Positions 1 through 9,720 of a stretch of DNA of 64,000 bases are shown piece after piece; the first letter of the stretch is position 1, and each line of letters starts with the position of its first letter. The DNA comes from Deltaproteobacteria bacterium. GTDB lineage: Bacteria > Desulfobacterota > DSM-4660 > Desulfatiglandales > Desulfatiglandaceae. A program made the translations under genes and the position numbers. The stretch spans positions 1-64,000 of the forward strand of contig JAFDGR010000004.1 in the NCBI GenBank assembly GCA_019309145.1, written 5' to 3'. The notes below the pieces were generated by a model that was given only the letters and a program-made list of their open reading frames with translations, searched no databases and was not told where the DNA came from.

Positions 1-18
1 GTGAGAAAAGGAAGGCTC

Positions 19-47
19 TTGACAGGTTTTCCCTGGATGTGTATAGT
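19..47 (+). promoter_or_regulatory. sigma70-type promoter for the hdr cluster
   Basis: TTGACA (19-24), 17-bp spacer, TATAGT (42-47), upstream of the first gene. Confidence 0.6.
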
Positions 48-165
48 CCCACCCTGAAGCTATAATGTAACTGTTATGTAATTATTTTCGGCAATGGTCG
101 GGCCTTCGAGCCTGACGTGGCAAGCCTTAATGCTTGAGGTCTTGTGTCGGTAGAGGGGAGGAAGA

Positions 166-642
166 GTGCCTGAGTTTCAGATGGAAAAGAGCTCGTCCGG
201 TTTTGCCGCCCTGGTGGTCCGGGAACCGGGGGCCGAAGGGATTCGATCCTGCTACGCCTGTGGCACCTGTACAGCGGGCTGCCCGGTCAGGAGGGTCACC
301 CCTGCATATAACCCGAGGAAACTGATTCGCATGGTCCTGCTGGGGATGCAGGATGAAATCCTGGCGGGAAAAGAGATCTGGCTGTGTTCGAGCTGTTATA
401 CCTGCCAGGAGCGGTGTCCCCAGGGAATCAGGATCACGGACACCATTATTGCACTCAGGAACCTGGCCGTCCGGGAAGGTCACGCGCCGTCGGGCATCTC
501 CATGCAGGCAAATCTCATCAAAGGCCAGGGCAGACTCTATGCGCTCGATGCATTTGACGACAAGAAACGGAAAAAAGCAGGCCTTCCCAGTTTGCCTTCT
601 GAGGTTGAGGGGGCCAAAAAGCTCTTGGAAAAGAAAGAATGA
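166..642 (+). CDS. hdrC: HdrC-like heterodisulfide reductase iron-sulfur subunit
   Basis: CYACGTCTAGCPV and CSSCYTCQERCPQG ferredoxin motifs; GTG start after ggggagg. Confidence 0.85.
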   Translation: MPEFQMEKSSSGFAALVVREPGAEGIRSCYACGTCTAGCPVRRVTPAYNPRKLIRMVLLGMQDEILAGKEIWLCSSCYTCQERCPQGIRITDTIIALRNLAVREGHAPSGISMQANLIKGQGRLYALDAFDDKKRKKAGLPSLPSEVEGAKKLLEKKE

Positions 643-1523
643 AATACGCCCTTTTTTTAGGATGCACCATACCTGCACGATCACGCAACTATGAACTGTC
701 CGCACGGGTCGTTGCCCACAGGCTGGGCATTGAGTTCGCGGATATTTTCGATTTTTCCTGTTGTGGTTTTCCCCTGAAATCCTCGGATATGAAGCAGGCG
801 GGCCTCCTGGCGGCTCGAAACCTGGCCCTGGCGGAGGCGCAGGGGCTTCCCATCTGCACGCTTTGCAGTGCCTGCACATCCATGCTTGCCGAAGAAGCGC
901 ACCAGCTCAAGCAGGACAAGGCCCTGCTCGATGAAGTGAACGCTGAACTCGAAAAGGTGGGTCTTTCCTATGGCGGTCATGCAACGGTTAAGCATTTTGC
1001 CAGGGTCCTGCTGGAAGATGTGGGCCTGGATCGCATCAGGGAGGAGGTGCGGGTCGATCTCAAGGGCCTGCCCGTGGCCACGCATTACGGGTGTCACTAC
1101 CTGAAGCCGTCTGAAATCTATGAAGGGGTTGAAGATCCTGAAAATCCGTCTTCCCTGGAAGAGCTTGTCAATGCTGCCGGAGCACGGTCTGTGGAATACG
1201 CGCACAAGAAAGATTGCTGCGGTGGTGCGGTTCTGGTGGCCGATGAAGAAACGGCTCTTCGTATGGCCAAGAGGAAACTGGATCACGTGAAAGAGGCCGG
1301 TGCAAAGGCGATGAACGTGGTTTGTCCCTTCTGCAGTGTCATGTACGATGATAATCAGAAAAGTATAGAAAGCCAGTTTGAGGTGAGCTACCAGATCCCG
1401 GTCCTGTATCTCCCACAGATCCTCGGGCTTGCCATGGGGTTTGACCGGAAGGAACTGGGGCTCAATATGAATGTGGTGAAGACAAAAGATCTTACGGAAG
1501 AGATCATTGGTGGAAAAGAGTAA
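639..1523 (+). CDS. hdrB: HdrB-like heterodisulfide reductase subunit (CCG domains)
   Basis: FLGCTIPARSRNYE, CCGFPL, KKDCCGGAVL, NVVCPFCSVMYD. Confidence 0.88.
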   Translation: MKYALFLGCTIPARSRNYELSARVVAHRLGIEFADIFDFSCCGFPLKSSDMKQAGLLAARNLALAEAQGLPICTLCSACTSMLAEEAHQLKQDKALLDEVNAELEKVGLSYGGHATVKHFARVLLEDVGLDRIREEVRVDLKGLPVATHYGCHYLKPSEIYEGVEDPENPSSLEELVNAAGARSVEYAHKKDCCGGAVLVADEETALRMAKRKLDHVKEAGAKAMNVVCPFCSVMYDDNQKSIESQFEVSYQIPVLYLPQILGLAMGFDRKELGLNMNVVKTKDLTEEIIGGKE

Positions 1524-2529
1524 AAAAGTCCTGATTGTCGGTGCAGGCATCGCCGGTCTCACCGCCGCCCTTGAGCTCGGCAGAAGAGGTGTTTCTTCCT
1601 TGGTGATCGAAAAAGAGGGAAGCATCGGGGGGCACGCCGGCACCTACGCCTGCAAGGCAGTGGACGGCCGTTGCCAGAAATGCGGGGCGTGCCTGATCCG
1701 GGACGCCATACGGGACATCAAGGAAACCCCGGAGATCGGGATATCCCTGGAGACAAGTCTTGCTGCCCTCCATCGGGAGGAAAAAGGGATTGTCGCCCGC
1801 CTCAAAAAAGGTGAAAAAGAGACTCCAGCCCGTTTCTCCGCGCTTGTCCTGTGCCATGGGTTTCAGCCTTTTGATCCGGCGAAAAAATCCAATTTCAGGT
1901 ACGGCGAGATTCCCAATCTCATCACGGGTGTTGAGCTCGAGCAAATGATGAAAGAAAAAGGGAATGTGTTTCGTCCCTCTGACGGGAAGCCCGTGAAAGA
2001 CATGGCGTTTGTCCAGTGTGTGGGAAGCCGGAATCCCGCCCTGGGACGGCCGTATTGCTCCCAGGTATGCTGTGGCTATGCCCTTCGCATGGCCAGGCAG
2101 ATAAAGACCGGGAACCCTTCTACCAGCATCACCTTTTTTTACATGGACGTGCAGACCTTCGGTCGGGATTTTGATCGTATGTTGTGGGAATTCAGGGACG
2201 CCTTCTACTGGATACGGGAAATCCCCGGGGATTTTTTCAATACAACCGGGGACCGGGTGGGTGTGGTCGTAGAGGATGAAGGGGAAATAGAAGAGATGAC
2301 CTTTGACCTCATGACCCTTTCAGTGGGCATGGGACCTTCCTCTGATCAGCCGGTTTTTGAGGAATGGCTGGATTTGAGCCTGGGCCCTGAGGGGTTTCTG
2401 GTTTCACCCAACCAGCATGGCGTATTCGTCGCCGGCAGTGCCACGGGTCCCATGAGCATCCCGGATACCGTTGCCAATGCGCGAGCAACCGTCGCCCACG
2501 TGATGGACTACCTGGAGGAAACCTCATGA
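1507..2529 (+). CDS. HdrA/QmoA-like FAD protein
   Basis: VLIVGAGIAGLTAALELGRRG Rossmann motif; FVQCVGSRNPALGRPYCSQVCC. Confidence 0.82.
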   Translation: MVEKSKKVLIVGAGIAGLTAALELGRRGVSSLVIEKEGSIGGHAGTYACKAVDGRCQKCGACLIRDAIRDIKETPEIGISLETSLAALHREEKGIVARLKKGEKETPARFSALVLCHGFQPFDPAKKSNFRYGEIPNLITGVELEQMMKEKGNVFRPSDGKPVKDMAFVQCVGSRNPALGRPYCSQVCCGYALRMARQIKTGNPSTSITFFYMDVQTFGRDFDRMLWEFRDAFYWIREIPGDFFNTTGDRVGVVVEDEGEIEEMTFDLMTLSVGMGPSSDQPVFEEWLDLSLGPEGFLVSPNQHGVFVAGSATGPMSIPDTVANARATVAHVMDYLEETS

Positions 2530-4091
2530 ATCCTTTGCCTGCGGAGAAAAAGGTCGCAGTCCTTGGAAATGGGGGAACCGCTTGCCGGGTAAGCGAGGAG
2601 TTCCTCAAGAGGGGCTTTCCGGTCCTGCTGGTCATGCCTCAGGAAACGGATGCCAACGAAGTCCCTCCAGGCACGGAGTGTATGCAGGGTGCCGCCCTTG
2701 GTTCCGTGAAAGGGCAGGTGGGTGATTTTTCCCTTACAATCCAGGTTGAGAACAAAAGAGAGGAACATCGTGCCGGTTTCATCGTGGTCGCTTATGAGTC
2801 CGTCCGCGAACCGGTGTATGATATCCTTGGGATGCCTCCGCACGATCGCATCTGGAGTCTTTCCCGTCTTGAAAAGCAACTGGCTGATGATGGTTTCCCG
2901 GAAAAATACGGGAAAGTCCTTTTCCTTGACCGGCTGGATGGGGTGAATACCGTGGCAGGGAGCGAGCGCCTCCTGAACCTGGTAGGAACGCTCCAGGAAG
3001 AATACGAGACCGCGTGCTGTCTTCTTACCTGCCAGGTGAAAGTGGCGTCACCCGGGCTTGAAATGCTGTACGGAAGGATACGGGACAATGGGTGTTTTGT
3101 TGCCAGGACAGATCTCTTGAGCCTGGAAGTGGGCTCGAAAGGAGTGCGCGTCCGGTTTGATGATATTGTGTTGGACGAGGTCCTGAATGTGTCCGGGGAC
3201 CTGCTCGTTGTGGCGGAAAGGGAACGCCCCGCACCGGAGCTGGAAAGGCTGGCTGAAGTCCTCAGGCTGGAAACGGATCAGGAGGGATACCTCCAGGGAG
3301 ACAACCTCCTGCGGGTCCCCTGCCTGACCAATCGTCGCGGGGTTCTCGTGGCGGGTGGGAGCGTTGCCGGATTGAGCGAATGGGAAAGAGCGCAGAATAT
3401 CCCGTCCGTGGTTGAGGAGGTGAGTAGTCTTTCCAAGTGGCTCGATGAAGTAATTCCGGTTGAGCAGATCATTTATGACCGGGACCGTTGTGCCACCTGC
3501 CTCACCTGTTTCAGGGTATGCCCCCATGGGGCCATCCTTTTTACGGACAAACCGCACTTCCAGCACCTGGCCTGCCAGCGGTGCGGAATCTGTACGAGCC
3601 TGTGCCCCAATGAAGCCATCGAGCTTTCAGGATTTGAAAAGCCGTCCTTTTTTGAGCGGTTATTTCCCGAAAAATCCGCCGCCGAACAGGCAGGGTCTAC
3701 GGCATTGACCGGATTCGTGTGCCAAAGATCTGTTGACCTGGTGCGCCAATACCTGGAGGAGGATGATCCGGTATTTCATGCTGTTCGATGGATCGAGGTG
3801 CCGTGCGCCGGGACCCTCCGGAGCCAGTATGTCCTTGAGACCCTGGCCAGGCCGGAAGGTGCTGACGGAGTACTGGTGGTTTCGTGCCACCGGGACAACT
3901 GCCGGTCCGGCGATGGAACCATCAGAGCGGCAAATATAGTCCAACAGGTGAAGGGCCTCTTGAAAACCCTGGAAATGGACGAGGGGCTGGTGGAGCATAT
4001 CCTCCTGGCCCCGAACGAGGGGGAAAGATTGAAACGGGAAGTGACGCGGATTCAAGGGGAAGCGAAAAAAAGCTTGACAGATCGGAAATAG
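2526..4091 (+). CDS. QmoB-like fusion: degenerate HdrA flavin domain, 2x[4Fe-4S] ferredoxin, MvhD-type C-terminal domain
   Basis: CATCLTCFRVCPHGAI / CQRCGICTSLCPNEAIE; C-terminal CQRSVDLVRQYL..VPCAGTLRSQYVLETL..VLVVSCHRDNCRS. Confidence 0.78.
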   Translation: MNPLPAEKKVAVLGNGGTACRVSEEFLKRGFPVLLVMPQETDANEVPPGTECMQGAALGSVKGQVGDFSLTIQVENKREEHRAGFIVVAYESVREPVYDILGMPPHDRIWSLSRLEKQLADDGFPEKYGKVLFLDRLDGVNTVAGSERLLNLVGTLQEEYETACCLLTCQVKVASPGLEMLYGRIRDNGCFVARTDLLSLEVGSKGVRVRFDDIVLDEVLNVSGDLLVVAERERPAPELERLAEVLRLETDQEGYLQGDNLLRVPCLTNRRGVLVAGGSVAGLSEWERAQNIPSVVEEVSSLSKWLDEVIPVEQIIYDRDRCATCLTCFRVCPHGAILFTDKPHFQHLACQRCGICTSLCPNEAIELSGFEKPSFFERLFPEKSAAEQAGSTALTGFVCQRSVDLVRQYLEEDDPVFHAVRWIEVPCAGTLRSQYVLETLARPEGADGVLVVSCHRDNCRSGDGTIRAANIVQQVKGLLKTLEMDEGLVEHILLAPNEGERLKREVTRIQGEAKKSLTDRK

Positions 4092-4103
4092 TAGCAGATT
4101 GTA

Positions 4104-4256
4104 ATGCGAAAATTCAATATTGAACGCCTTTTTGAAAAAAATATGAAAAACGTGGTGAACAACATTATCGTCATTATCAGCGCAACAGGGATACTCCTGC
4201 CCCTGTTGCTCCTTGTCGTCGTGGGACTCAAACCTCCCGGCCTGATAATGACTTAG
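4104..4256 (+). CDS. Putative branched-chain amino acid attenuator leader peptide (50 aa)
   Basis: Read directly: MRKFNIERLFEKNMKNVVNNIIVIISATGILLPLLLLVVVGLKPPGLIMT; below the ORF-track cutoff; Ile/Leu/Val runs just upstream of alternative hairpins and the cimA-leu-ilv operon. Confidence 0.75.
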   Translation: MRKFNIERLFEKNMKNVVNNIIVIISATGILLPLLLLVVVGLKPPGLIMT

Positions 4257-4290
4257 TTTTTTTACGTTTCGCTAAATCCGTTATCAGGCC
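4239..4290 (+). promoter_or_regulatory. Putative antiterminator pairing
   Basis: GGCCTGATAA (4239-4248) is the exact reverse complement of TTATCAGGCC (4281-4290); the second arm is shared with the terminator. Confidence 0.7.
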
Positions 4291-4314
4291 TGACCTGATA
4301 ACGGATTTTTTTTT
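4274..4314 (+). terminator. Intrinsic terminator (attenuator) upstream of cimA
   Basis: 15-bp perfect stem AAATCCGTTATCAGG / CCTGATAACGGATTT, 5-nt loop, 9-T run. Confidence 0.88.
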
Positions 4315-4342
4315 GGGGAAACAGCAAAACCGGAGATCTGAC

Positions 4343-5917
4343 ATGCAAAGAAAAATCATCCTTTATGACACCACATTGCGAGACGGCACCCAGGGTGAGC
4401 AGGTGAATCTCTCGGCCGAAGACAAGCTCAGGATCGTTCAGAAGCTTGACGCTTTCGGTATCCCCTATGTTGAAGGGGGCTGGCCGGGCTCCAACCCCAA
4501 GGATGCCAGGTTTTTCGAGCTTGCCCGAAACACCCGTTTCACGAATACCCGCCTCACAGCGTTCGGGAGCACCCGCAGACCCGGGACGACCCCGGAACGG
4601 GATGAGAACATCCAGGAACTGCTGAGAACGGGAACCGAAACGGTGTGCGTTTTCGGCAAATCCTGGGATCTCCATGCACGGGAGATCCTCGGGGTTTCCC
4701 TGGAAGAAAACCTGGCCATGATAGAAGAGAGCGTGGCGTATTTGAAAGAAAAAGGCCTTGAAGTGATCTATGATGCGGAGCATTTTTTCGACGGATACAA
4801 GCGAAACCCCTCCTATGCCATGGAAACGGTGCATGCCGCCGAGCGAGCGGGAGCGGACATCATCGTTCTGTGTGATACAAACGGAGGATGTATGCCCCGG
4901 GAAATGGAGGAGATCCTGCAGCAGACCATGCCGGCGGTTACATCCCCGGTGGGCATTCATGCCCACAACGATTGCGGATTGGCCCTGGCAAACTCCCTGG
5001 TGGCCGTTGAATCGGGAGCGACCATGGTCCAGGGAACCATCAACGGGTACGGGGAACGGTGTGGAAACGCGGATTTGATTGCAGTGATCGGCAACCTCCA
5101 GGTGAAAATGGGGTGCCCCTGTCTTGCAGAGGATAAACTGAAGCAACTGACCGAATTGTCACGCTACGTGAGTGAAGTCGCGAATATCCCTCCCCTGAAC
5201 CAGCGTCCCTTCGTGGGAAAGAGCGCATTTGCCCATAAGGGGGGCGTTCATGTCAGTGCCATTATGAAAAACCCGGCGGCCTACGAGCACATGGACCCGG
5301 AAGCGATTGGAAACCGCAGGCGGGTTTTAGTTTCAGATCTCTCCGGCAAGAGCAATATCGCGTACAAGAGCAGTGAGATGGGGCTCCGGCTTGGGGGAAA
5401 CGGGTATACCAGCCAGAAAATTGTAAACGAGATCAAGCGTCTCGAGAACCTGGGCTACCAGTTTGACGCGGCAGAAGGATCGCTCGAGCTGCTCATCAAA
5501 CGGGTGACGGGTCAATTTGAAGATCCTTTCAGGTTGGAATCGTTCCGGGTCACCATTGAAAAGAATCATGCGGGACCCAGCACCTCCCAGGCGACCATCA
5601 AGATCTCCGTGGGGAATGAGGAGGAGATTACGGCAGCGGAAGGAGACGGGCCCGTGAACGCCCTGGACAATGCTTTGCGGAAGGCCCTGACCAAATTTTT
5701 CCCGCAGGTCGAGGAAATGGGGCTGGTGGACTTCAAGGTGCGGGTTATTGATGCCGGCGGCGGAACCGCGGCCAAGGTCAGGGTGCAGATTGAATCCAGG
5801 GATGCAAAAGAGATCTGGTCGACCATCGGGGTGTCTGAAAACGTTATTGAGGCGAGCTGGCAGGCCCTGGTGGACAGTGTGCAGTATAAGCTGTCCAGGG
5901 AATCCAGTGGTGGATAG
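4343..5917 (+). CDS. cimA: (R)-citramalate synthase
   Basis: ILYDTTLRDGTQGEQVNLSAEDKLRI; two LeuA-like domains; first gene of leu/ilv operon; start moved to ATG 4343 after ggag. Confidence 0.88.
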   Translation: MQRKIILYDTTLRDGTQGEQVNLSAEDKLRIVQKLDAFGIPYVEGGWPGSNPKDARFFELARNTRFTNTRLTAFGSTRRPGTTPERDENIQELLRTGTETVCVFGKSWDLHAREILGVSLEENLAMIEESVAYLKEKGLEVIYDAEHFFDGYKRNPSYAMETVHAAERAGADIIVLCDTNGGCMPREMEEILQQTMPAVTSPVGIHAHNDCGLALANSLVAVESGATMVQGTINGYGERCGNADLIAVIGNLQVKMGCPCLAEDKLKQLTELSRYVSEVANIPPLNQRPFVGKSAFAHKGGVHVSAIMKNPAAYEHMDPEAIGNRRRVLVSDLSGKSNIAYKSSEMGLRLGGNGYTSQKIVNEIKRLENLGYQFDAAEGSLELLIKRVTGQFEDPFRLESFRVTIEKNHAGPSTSQATIKISVGNEEEITAAEGDGPVNALDNALRKALTKFFPQVEEMGLVDFKVRVIDAGGGTAAKVRVQIESRDAKEIWSTIGVSENVIEASWQALVDSVQYKLSRESSGG

Positions 5918-5962
5918 TGGTGATATGCTTCTGAGAAAATGTGAGAAAAGTGAGGGATCGTA

Positions 5963-5998
5963 CGCCGCAGGGTTCGGGATAACCGGAACCCTGCGGCG
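5963..5998 (+). other. Intra-operonic GC-rich hairpin between cimA and leuA
   Basis: CGCCGCAGGGTTC / GAACCCTGCGGCG perfect 13-bp stem, no T tract. Confidence 0.7.
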
Positions 5999-6133
5999 AG
6001 TGCTTGTGGAAAAGCCGCCCTTGAGGAGGGCATTGCGGGTTGCCGGGTGCTGGTGCAAGTGAGCCGTTCATAGGATCAACCGGCAAACGGGCAATCGGAT
6101 CAACCATGAAAGAACAAGGAGGGAGGTTATTCC

Positions 6134-7678
6134 ATGAGTGAACGAGTCATAATCTTTGATACAACGCTCCGGGACGGAGAGCAGTCTCCGGGCGCAAGCA
6201 TGAATGTGGCGGAAAAAATCCGTCTTGCCGTCCAACTGGAGAAACTGGGGGTGGACGCCATTGAGGCGGGCTTTCCTGCGGCCTCGGCAGGCGATTTCGA
6301 GGCGGTAAAACTCGTCTCTGAGAAGATCCGCAATGCCCAGGTCACGGCCCTGGCCCGGGCAGCCGGCAGGGATATCGACCGGGCATGGGGGGCCATCAAA
6401 AAGGCCGCTCATCCAAGAATTCATACCTTTATCGCAACCTCAGACATCCACCTTGAACATAAGCTCAGGATGACCCGTGAACAGGTGATCGAAGCGGCTG
6501 TGGATGCCGTACGGCATGCTGGAAATTATACGGAAAACATTGAGTTTTCAGCAGAGGATGGTTCCAGGAGCGACCCTGATTTTCTCTGTCGCGTTTTTGA
6601 GGCCGTGATCGATGCAGGGGCCACAACCGTGAACATCCCGGATACAGTCGGCTATGCACTCCCTGATGAGTTTTTCAGGCTCGTAAGTCATGTGAGAAAC
6701 AATACGTCGAATATTGAAAAAGCGGTTTTGAGTATCCACTGCCATGACGACCTTGGCCTGGCAACGGCAAACACCCTGGCCGGTCTGCGGGCAGGGGCCC
6801 GCCAGGCGGAAGTGACCGTAAACGGGATCGGTGAGCGGGCAGGCAATACTTCTCTGGAAGAAGTGGTCATGAGCCTTTATACACGCAAGGACATGGTGGG
6901 CCTTGAAACAGGCATTGATACCCGCCAGATCCATCCCACGAGCCGGCTTGTGAGCATGGTTACCGGGATCGTGGTACAACCCAACAAGGCTGTGGTGGGG
7001 GCAAATGCCTTTGCCCATGAGGCGGGCATTCACCAGGACGGTGTGCTCAAGAACAGGATGACTTACGAAATCATGGATCCCGAGACAGTGGGGCTTTCAA
7101 AAAACCGCCTCGTGTTGGGCAAACACTCCGGGAAGCATGCTGTGCAGAAGAAACTCGAGAACCTGGGGCATGAGCTTTCTACAGAGGAACTGGCGAGATT
7201 TTTCCAGAAATTCAAGGAGCTGGCGGACAAACGCAAGGAAATCCTGGATGAGGATATCGAGGCCCTTGTGGCGGAGGAGATCTTACGGGTACCGGATACT
7301 TACGAACTGGATTACCTGAATGTGGTGAGCGGCACGGTTGCCGTTCCCACCGCCACGGTGAAACTGAAAATCAGGGGTGAAGAGGTCCAGGGGGCCGGGT
7401 TTGGTGTGGGACCCATTGATGCTGCCTTTAACACCATTGCCAAGATGACCGGGTCCAGGTGCAAGCTCATGCGGTTCTCGGTCAATGCCATAACCGGCGG
7501 TATGGATGCCCAGGGCGAGGTCACCGTGCGGCTCCAGGAAAACGGGCTCCTGGCCCTGGGAAAAGGGACCGACCCCGATATTATTACCGCCAGCGCCAAG
7601 GCATATATTAACGGTCTCAATCGCCTTGAGTATATGAAGAAAAACCCGGTGCTGTCACCCACGGACAACGTTGTTTGA
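6134..7678 (+). CDS. leuA: 2-isopropylmalate synthase
   Basis: [32 protein letters not shown]-terminal regulatory domain. Confidence 0.95.
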   Translation: MSERVIIFDTTLRDGEQSPGASMNVAEKIRLAVQLEKLGVDAIEAGFPAASAGDFEAVKLVSEKIRNAQVTALARAAGRDIDRAWGAIKKAAHPRIHTFIATSDIHLEHKLRMTREQVIEAAVDAVRHAGNYTENIEFSAEDGSRSDPDFLCRVFEAVIDAGATTVNIPDTVGYALPDEFFRLVSHVRNNTSNIEKAVLSIHCHDDLGLATANTLAGLRAGARQAEVTVNGIGERAGNTSLEEVVMSLYTRKDMVGLETGIDTRQIHPTSRLVSMVTGIVVQPNKAVVGANAFAHEAGIHQDGVLKNRMTYEIMDPETVGLSKNRLVLGKHSGKHAVQKKLENLGHELSTEELARFFQKFKELADKRKEILDEDIEALVAEEILRVPDTYELDYLNVVSGTVAVPTATVKLKIRGEEVQGAGFGVGPIDAAFNTIAKMTGSRCKLMRFSVNAITGGMDAQGEVTVRLQENGLLALGKGTDPDIITASAKAYINGLNRLEYMKKNPVLSPTDNVV

Positions 7679-7740
7679 TGAGAAGGGCAATTGAGATCGC
7701 AGCGCATGGATTAGGAGAAAATGGAGGGTTTTGAAAAACG

Positions 7741-9006
7741 ATGCCCATGACAATTACAGAGAAGATCCTGGCAGCGCACGCGGGAAAGGAATCGGTCCGC
7801 CCCGGTGATCTGGTCCAGGTGGATGTGGACCTGGCCCTGGCAAATGATATCACTGCCCCGCTGGCTATTGGGGTGTTCCAGGAGCTTGGTTGGAAAAAGG
7901 TTTTTGACCGGGAAAAGATCGCGATGGTCCAGGACCATTTTGTGCCGAACAAGGATATCCAGTCCGCCCAGCAGGTCAAGCTCATGAGGAGATTTGTGCA
8001 GGAGCAGGGAATCAGGCATTTTTTCGAGCTGGGGGAGACTGGTATTGAGCATGTGATCCTGCCGGAAAAGGGTCTTGTTTGCCCCGGTGACCTGGTTATC
8101 GGCGCTGACAGCCATACGTGCACCTATGGGGCATTGGGTGCCTTTTCCACCGGGATGGGGAGTACTGATCTCGGGGCTATCCTTGCCACCGGCTCAACGT
8201 GGCTGAAGGTGCCCGAGTCCATACGACTGGTGTATGAGGGAAATCTTGGCCCCTGGGTGGGCGGAAAGGACCTCATCCTGCATACCCTGGGGATTCTCGG
8301 GGTAGCAGGGGCGGTCTACCGATCGCTGGAATTTACGGGTGAAGGTGTTCGGCACTTGTCCATGGCGCATCGGTTTACCATGGCGAACATGGCCGTGGAG
8401 GCGGGTGCGAAAAACGGGATTTTCGGCGCGGACGACATTACTGCGGGCTATATGAAAGACCGGAGCAATCGCACCGGCTCTTTTCTCCGGAGCGATCCGG
8501 ACGCAGCGTATGTGCAGGAGATCCACGTGGCCCTGGACACCCTGGAACCGCAGGTGGCGATACCTCATTCGCCGGACAACGCCAGGCCCATCTCCGAAAT
8601 AGGTTCGGTCCGGCTGGACCAGGTCTTTCTGGGTTCGTGCACCAACGGGCGCCTGGATGACCTGCGGGAAGCGGCCGCTCTCCTGAAAGGACATAGGGTG
8701 GCGAGCGGCATCCGGTTCATCGTCATCCCGGGATCTCCGGCCATTTATCGGGAAGCCCTCCGGGAAGGGTTCATCGAGGTGTTCCTGGACGCGGGGGCGG
8801 TGATCGGTCCTCCGTGCTGCGGGCCCTGCCTGGGAGGGCACATGGGTATCCTGGCGGCCGGAGAAAAGGCGCTTTCCACGAGCAACAGGAATTTTGTGGG
8901 CAGGATGGGGCACCCGGAGAGTGAAGTCTATCTCGCGGGTCCCGCGGTTGCGGCGGCTTCTGCCATTGCAGGAGAGATTATTTCCCCGGCGGAAATAGGG
9001 TCGTAG
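7741..9006 (+). CDS. leuC: 3-isopropylmalate dehydratase large subunit
   Basis: MTITEKILAAHAG; GADSHTCTYGALGAFSTGMGSTD; FLGSCTNGR; GPPCCGPCLGG. Confidence 0.93.
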   Translation: MPMTITEKILAAHAGKESVRPGDLVQVDVDLALANDITAPLAIGVFQELGWKKVFDREKIAMVQDHFVPNKDIQSAQQVKLMRRFVQEQGIRHFFELGETGIEHVILPEKGLVCPGDLVIGADSHTCTYGALGAFSTGMGSTDLGAILATGSTWLKVPESIRLVYEGNLGPWVGGKDLILHTLGILGVAGAVYRSLEFTGEGVRHLSMAHRFTMANMAVEAGAKNGIFGADDITAGYMKDRSNRTGSFLRSDPDAAYVQEIHVALDTLEPQVAIPHSPDNARPISEIGSVRLDQVFLGSCTNGRLDDLREAAALLKGHRVASGIRFIVIPGSPAIYREALREGFIEVFLDAGAVIGPPCCGPCLGGHMGILAAGEKALSTSNRNFVGRMGHPESEVYLAGPAVAAASAIAGEIISPAEIGS

Positions 9007-9170
9007 GGAAAGCATGCTTCGTCAGGCACGAAAAAAGGTATCATATGCTGTGCCCTTATAGGTAGCCGTTGATTGAAGCATTTTGTGCCGGGGAATCAAG
9101 TTTTTTCATTTACTGAAGGATCCGGCAAGAGCTAGGGCGGGATTTTGGAATTTTTGGAGGTTGTTGGTTG

Positions 9171-9707
9171 ATGAAAATACAGGGAAGGGCATGGAAGGTC
9201 GGAGATCACGTGGATACAGACCTGATTATCCCCGCGAGATTTCTTAATATATCTGATAAGAACGAATTAGCAAAACACTGTTTCGCGGACTTGAAACCGG
9301 ATTTTGTTGAAAGGGTATGTCCCGGGGATATCCTGGTTGCCGGGGTCAATTTCGGGTGTGGATCCTCAAGGGAACATGCGCCATGGGCCATGAAGCAAGC
9401 CGGAATAGGCGCGGTCATCGCCAAGAGTTTCGCGAGGATTTTCTACCGGAACGCTTTTAATATCGGGCTGCCCATCCTCGAGTCGGAAGAAGCACCGGAT
9501 CAGATTGAAGAAGGTGACGCACTGGCCCTGGATTTCTCCACCGGGGAAATCGTAAACGAAAACAGTGCAAAAAGATTCCAGGCAAGGCCGGTTCCCGCGT
9601 TCATACGTTCCATCATAGATGCGGGTGGCCTAGTGGAGTATGTGAGAAAGACGCAGGGCCAAGGGGCTATCCGCCGCAGTAGATTGCCTGTGAGAAATGC
9701 GGGCTAA
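9171..9707 (+). CDS. leuD: 3-isopropylmalate dehydratase small subunit
   Basis: GRAWKVGDHVDTDLIIPARFL; NFGCGSSREHAPWAMKQAG. Confidence 0.94.
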   Translation: MKIQGRAWKVGDHVDTDLIIPARFLNISDKNELAKHCFADLKPDFVERVCPGDILVAGVNFGCGSSREHAPWAMKQAGIGAVIAKSFARIFYRNAFNIGLPILESEEAPDQIEEGDALALDFSTGEIVNENSAKRFQARPVPAFIRSIIDAGGLVEYVRKTQGQGAIRRSRLPVRNAG

Positions 9708-9720
9708 AAAGGAGATTGGC

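Noticed and set aside
681-1643. 320-aa minus-strand ORF
   Set aside because: Antisense shadow of hdrB/hdrA; no recognisable motifs.
4262-5146. 294-aa minus-strand ORF across the terminator and cimA
   Set aside because: Antisense to cimA and crosses the terminator hairpin; no motifs.
9007-9170. leuC-leuD gap checked for a tRNA or riboswitch
   Set aside because: No cloverleaf, T-loop sequence or recognisable riboswitch core.
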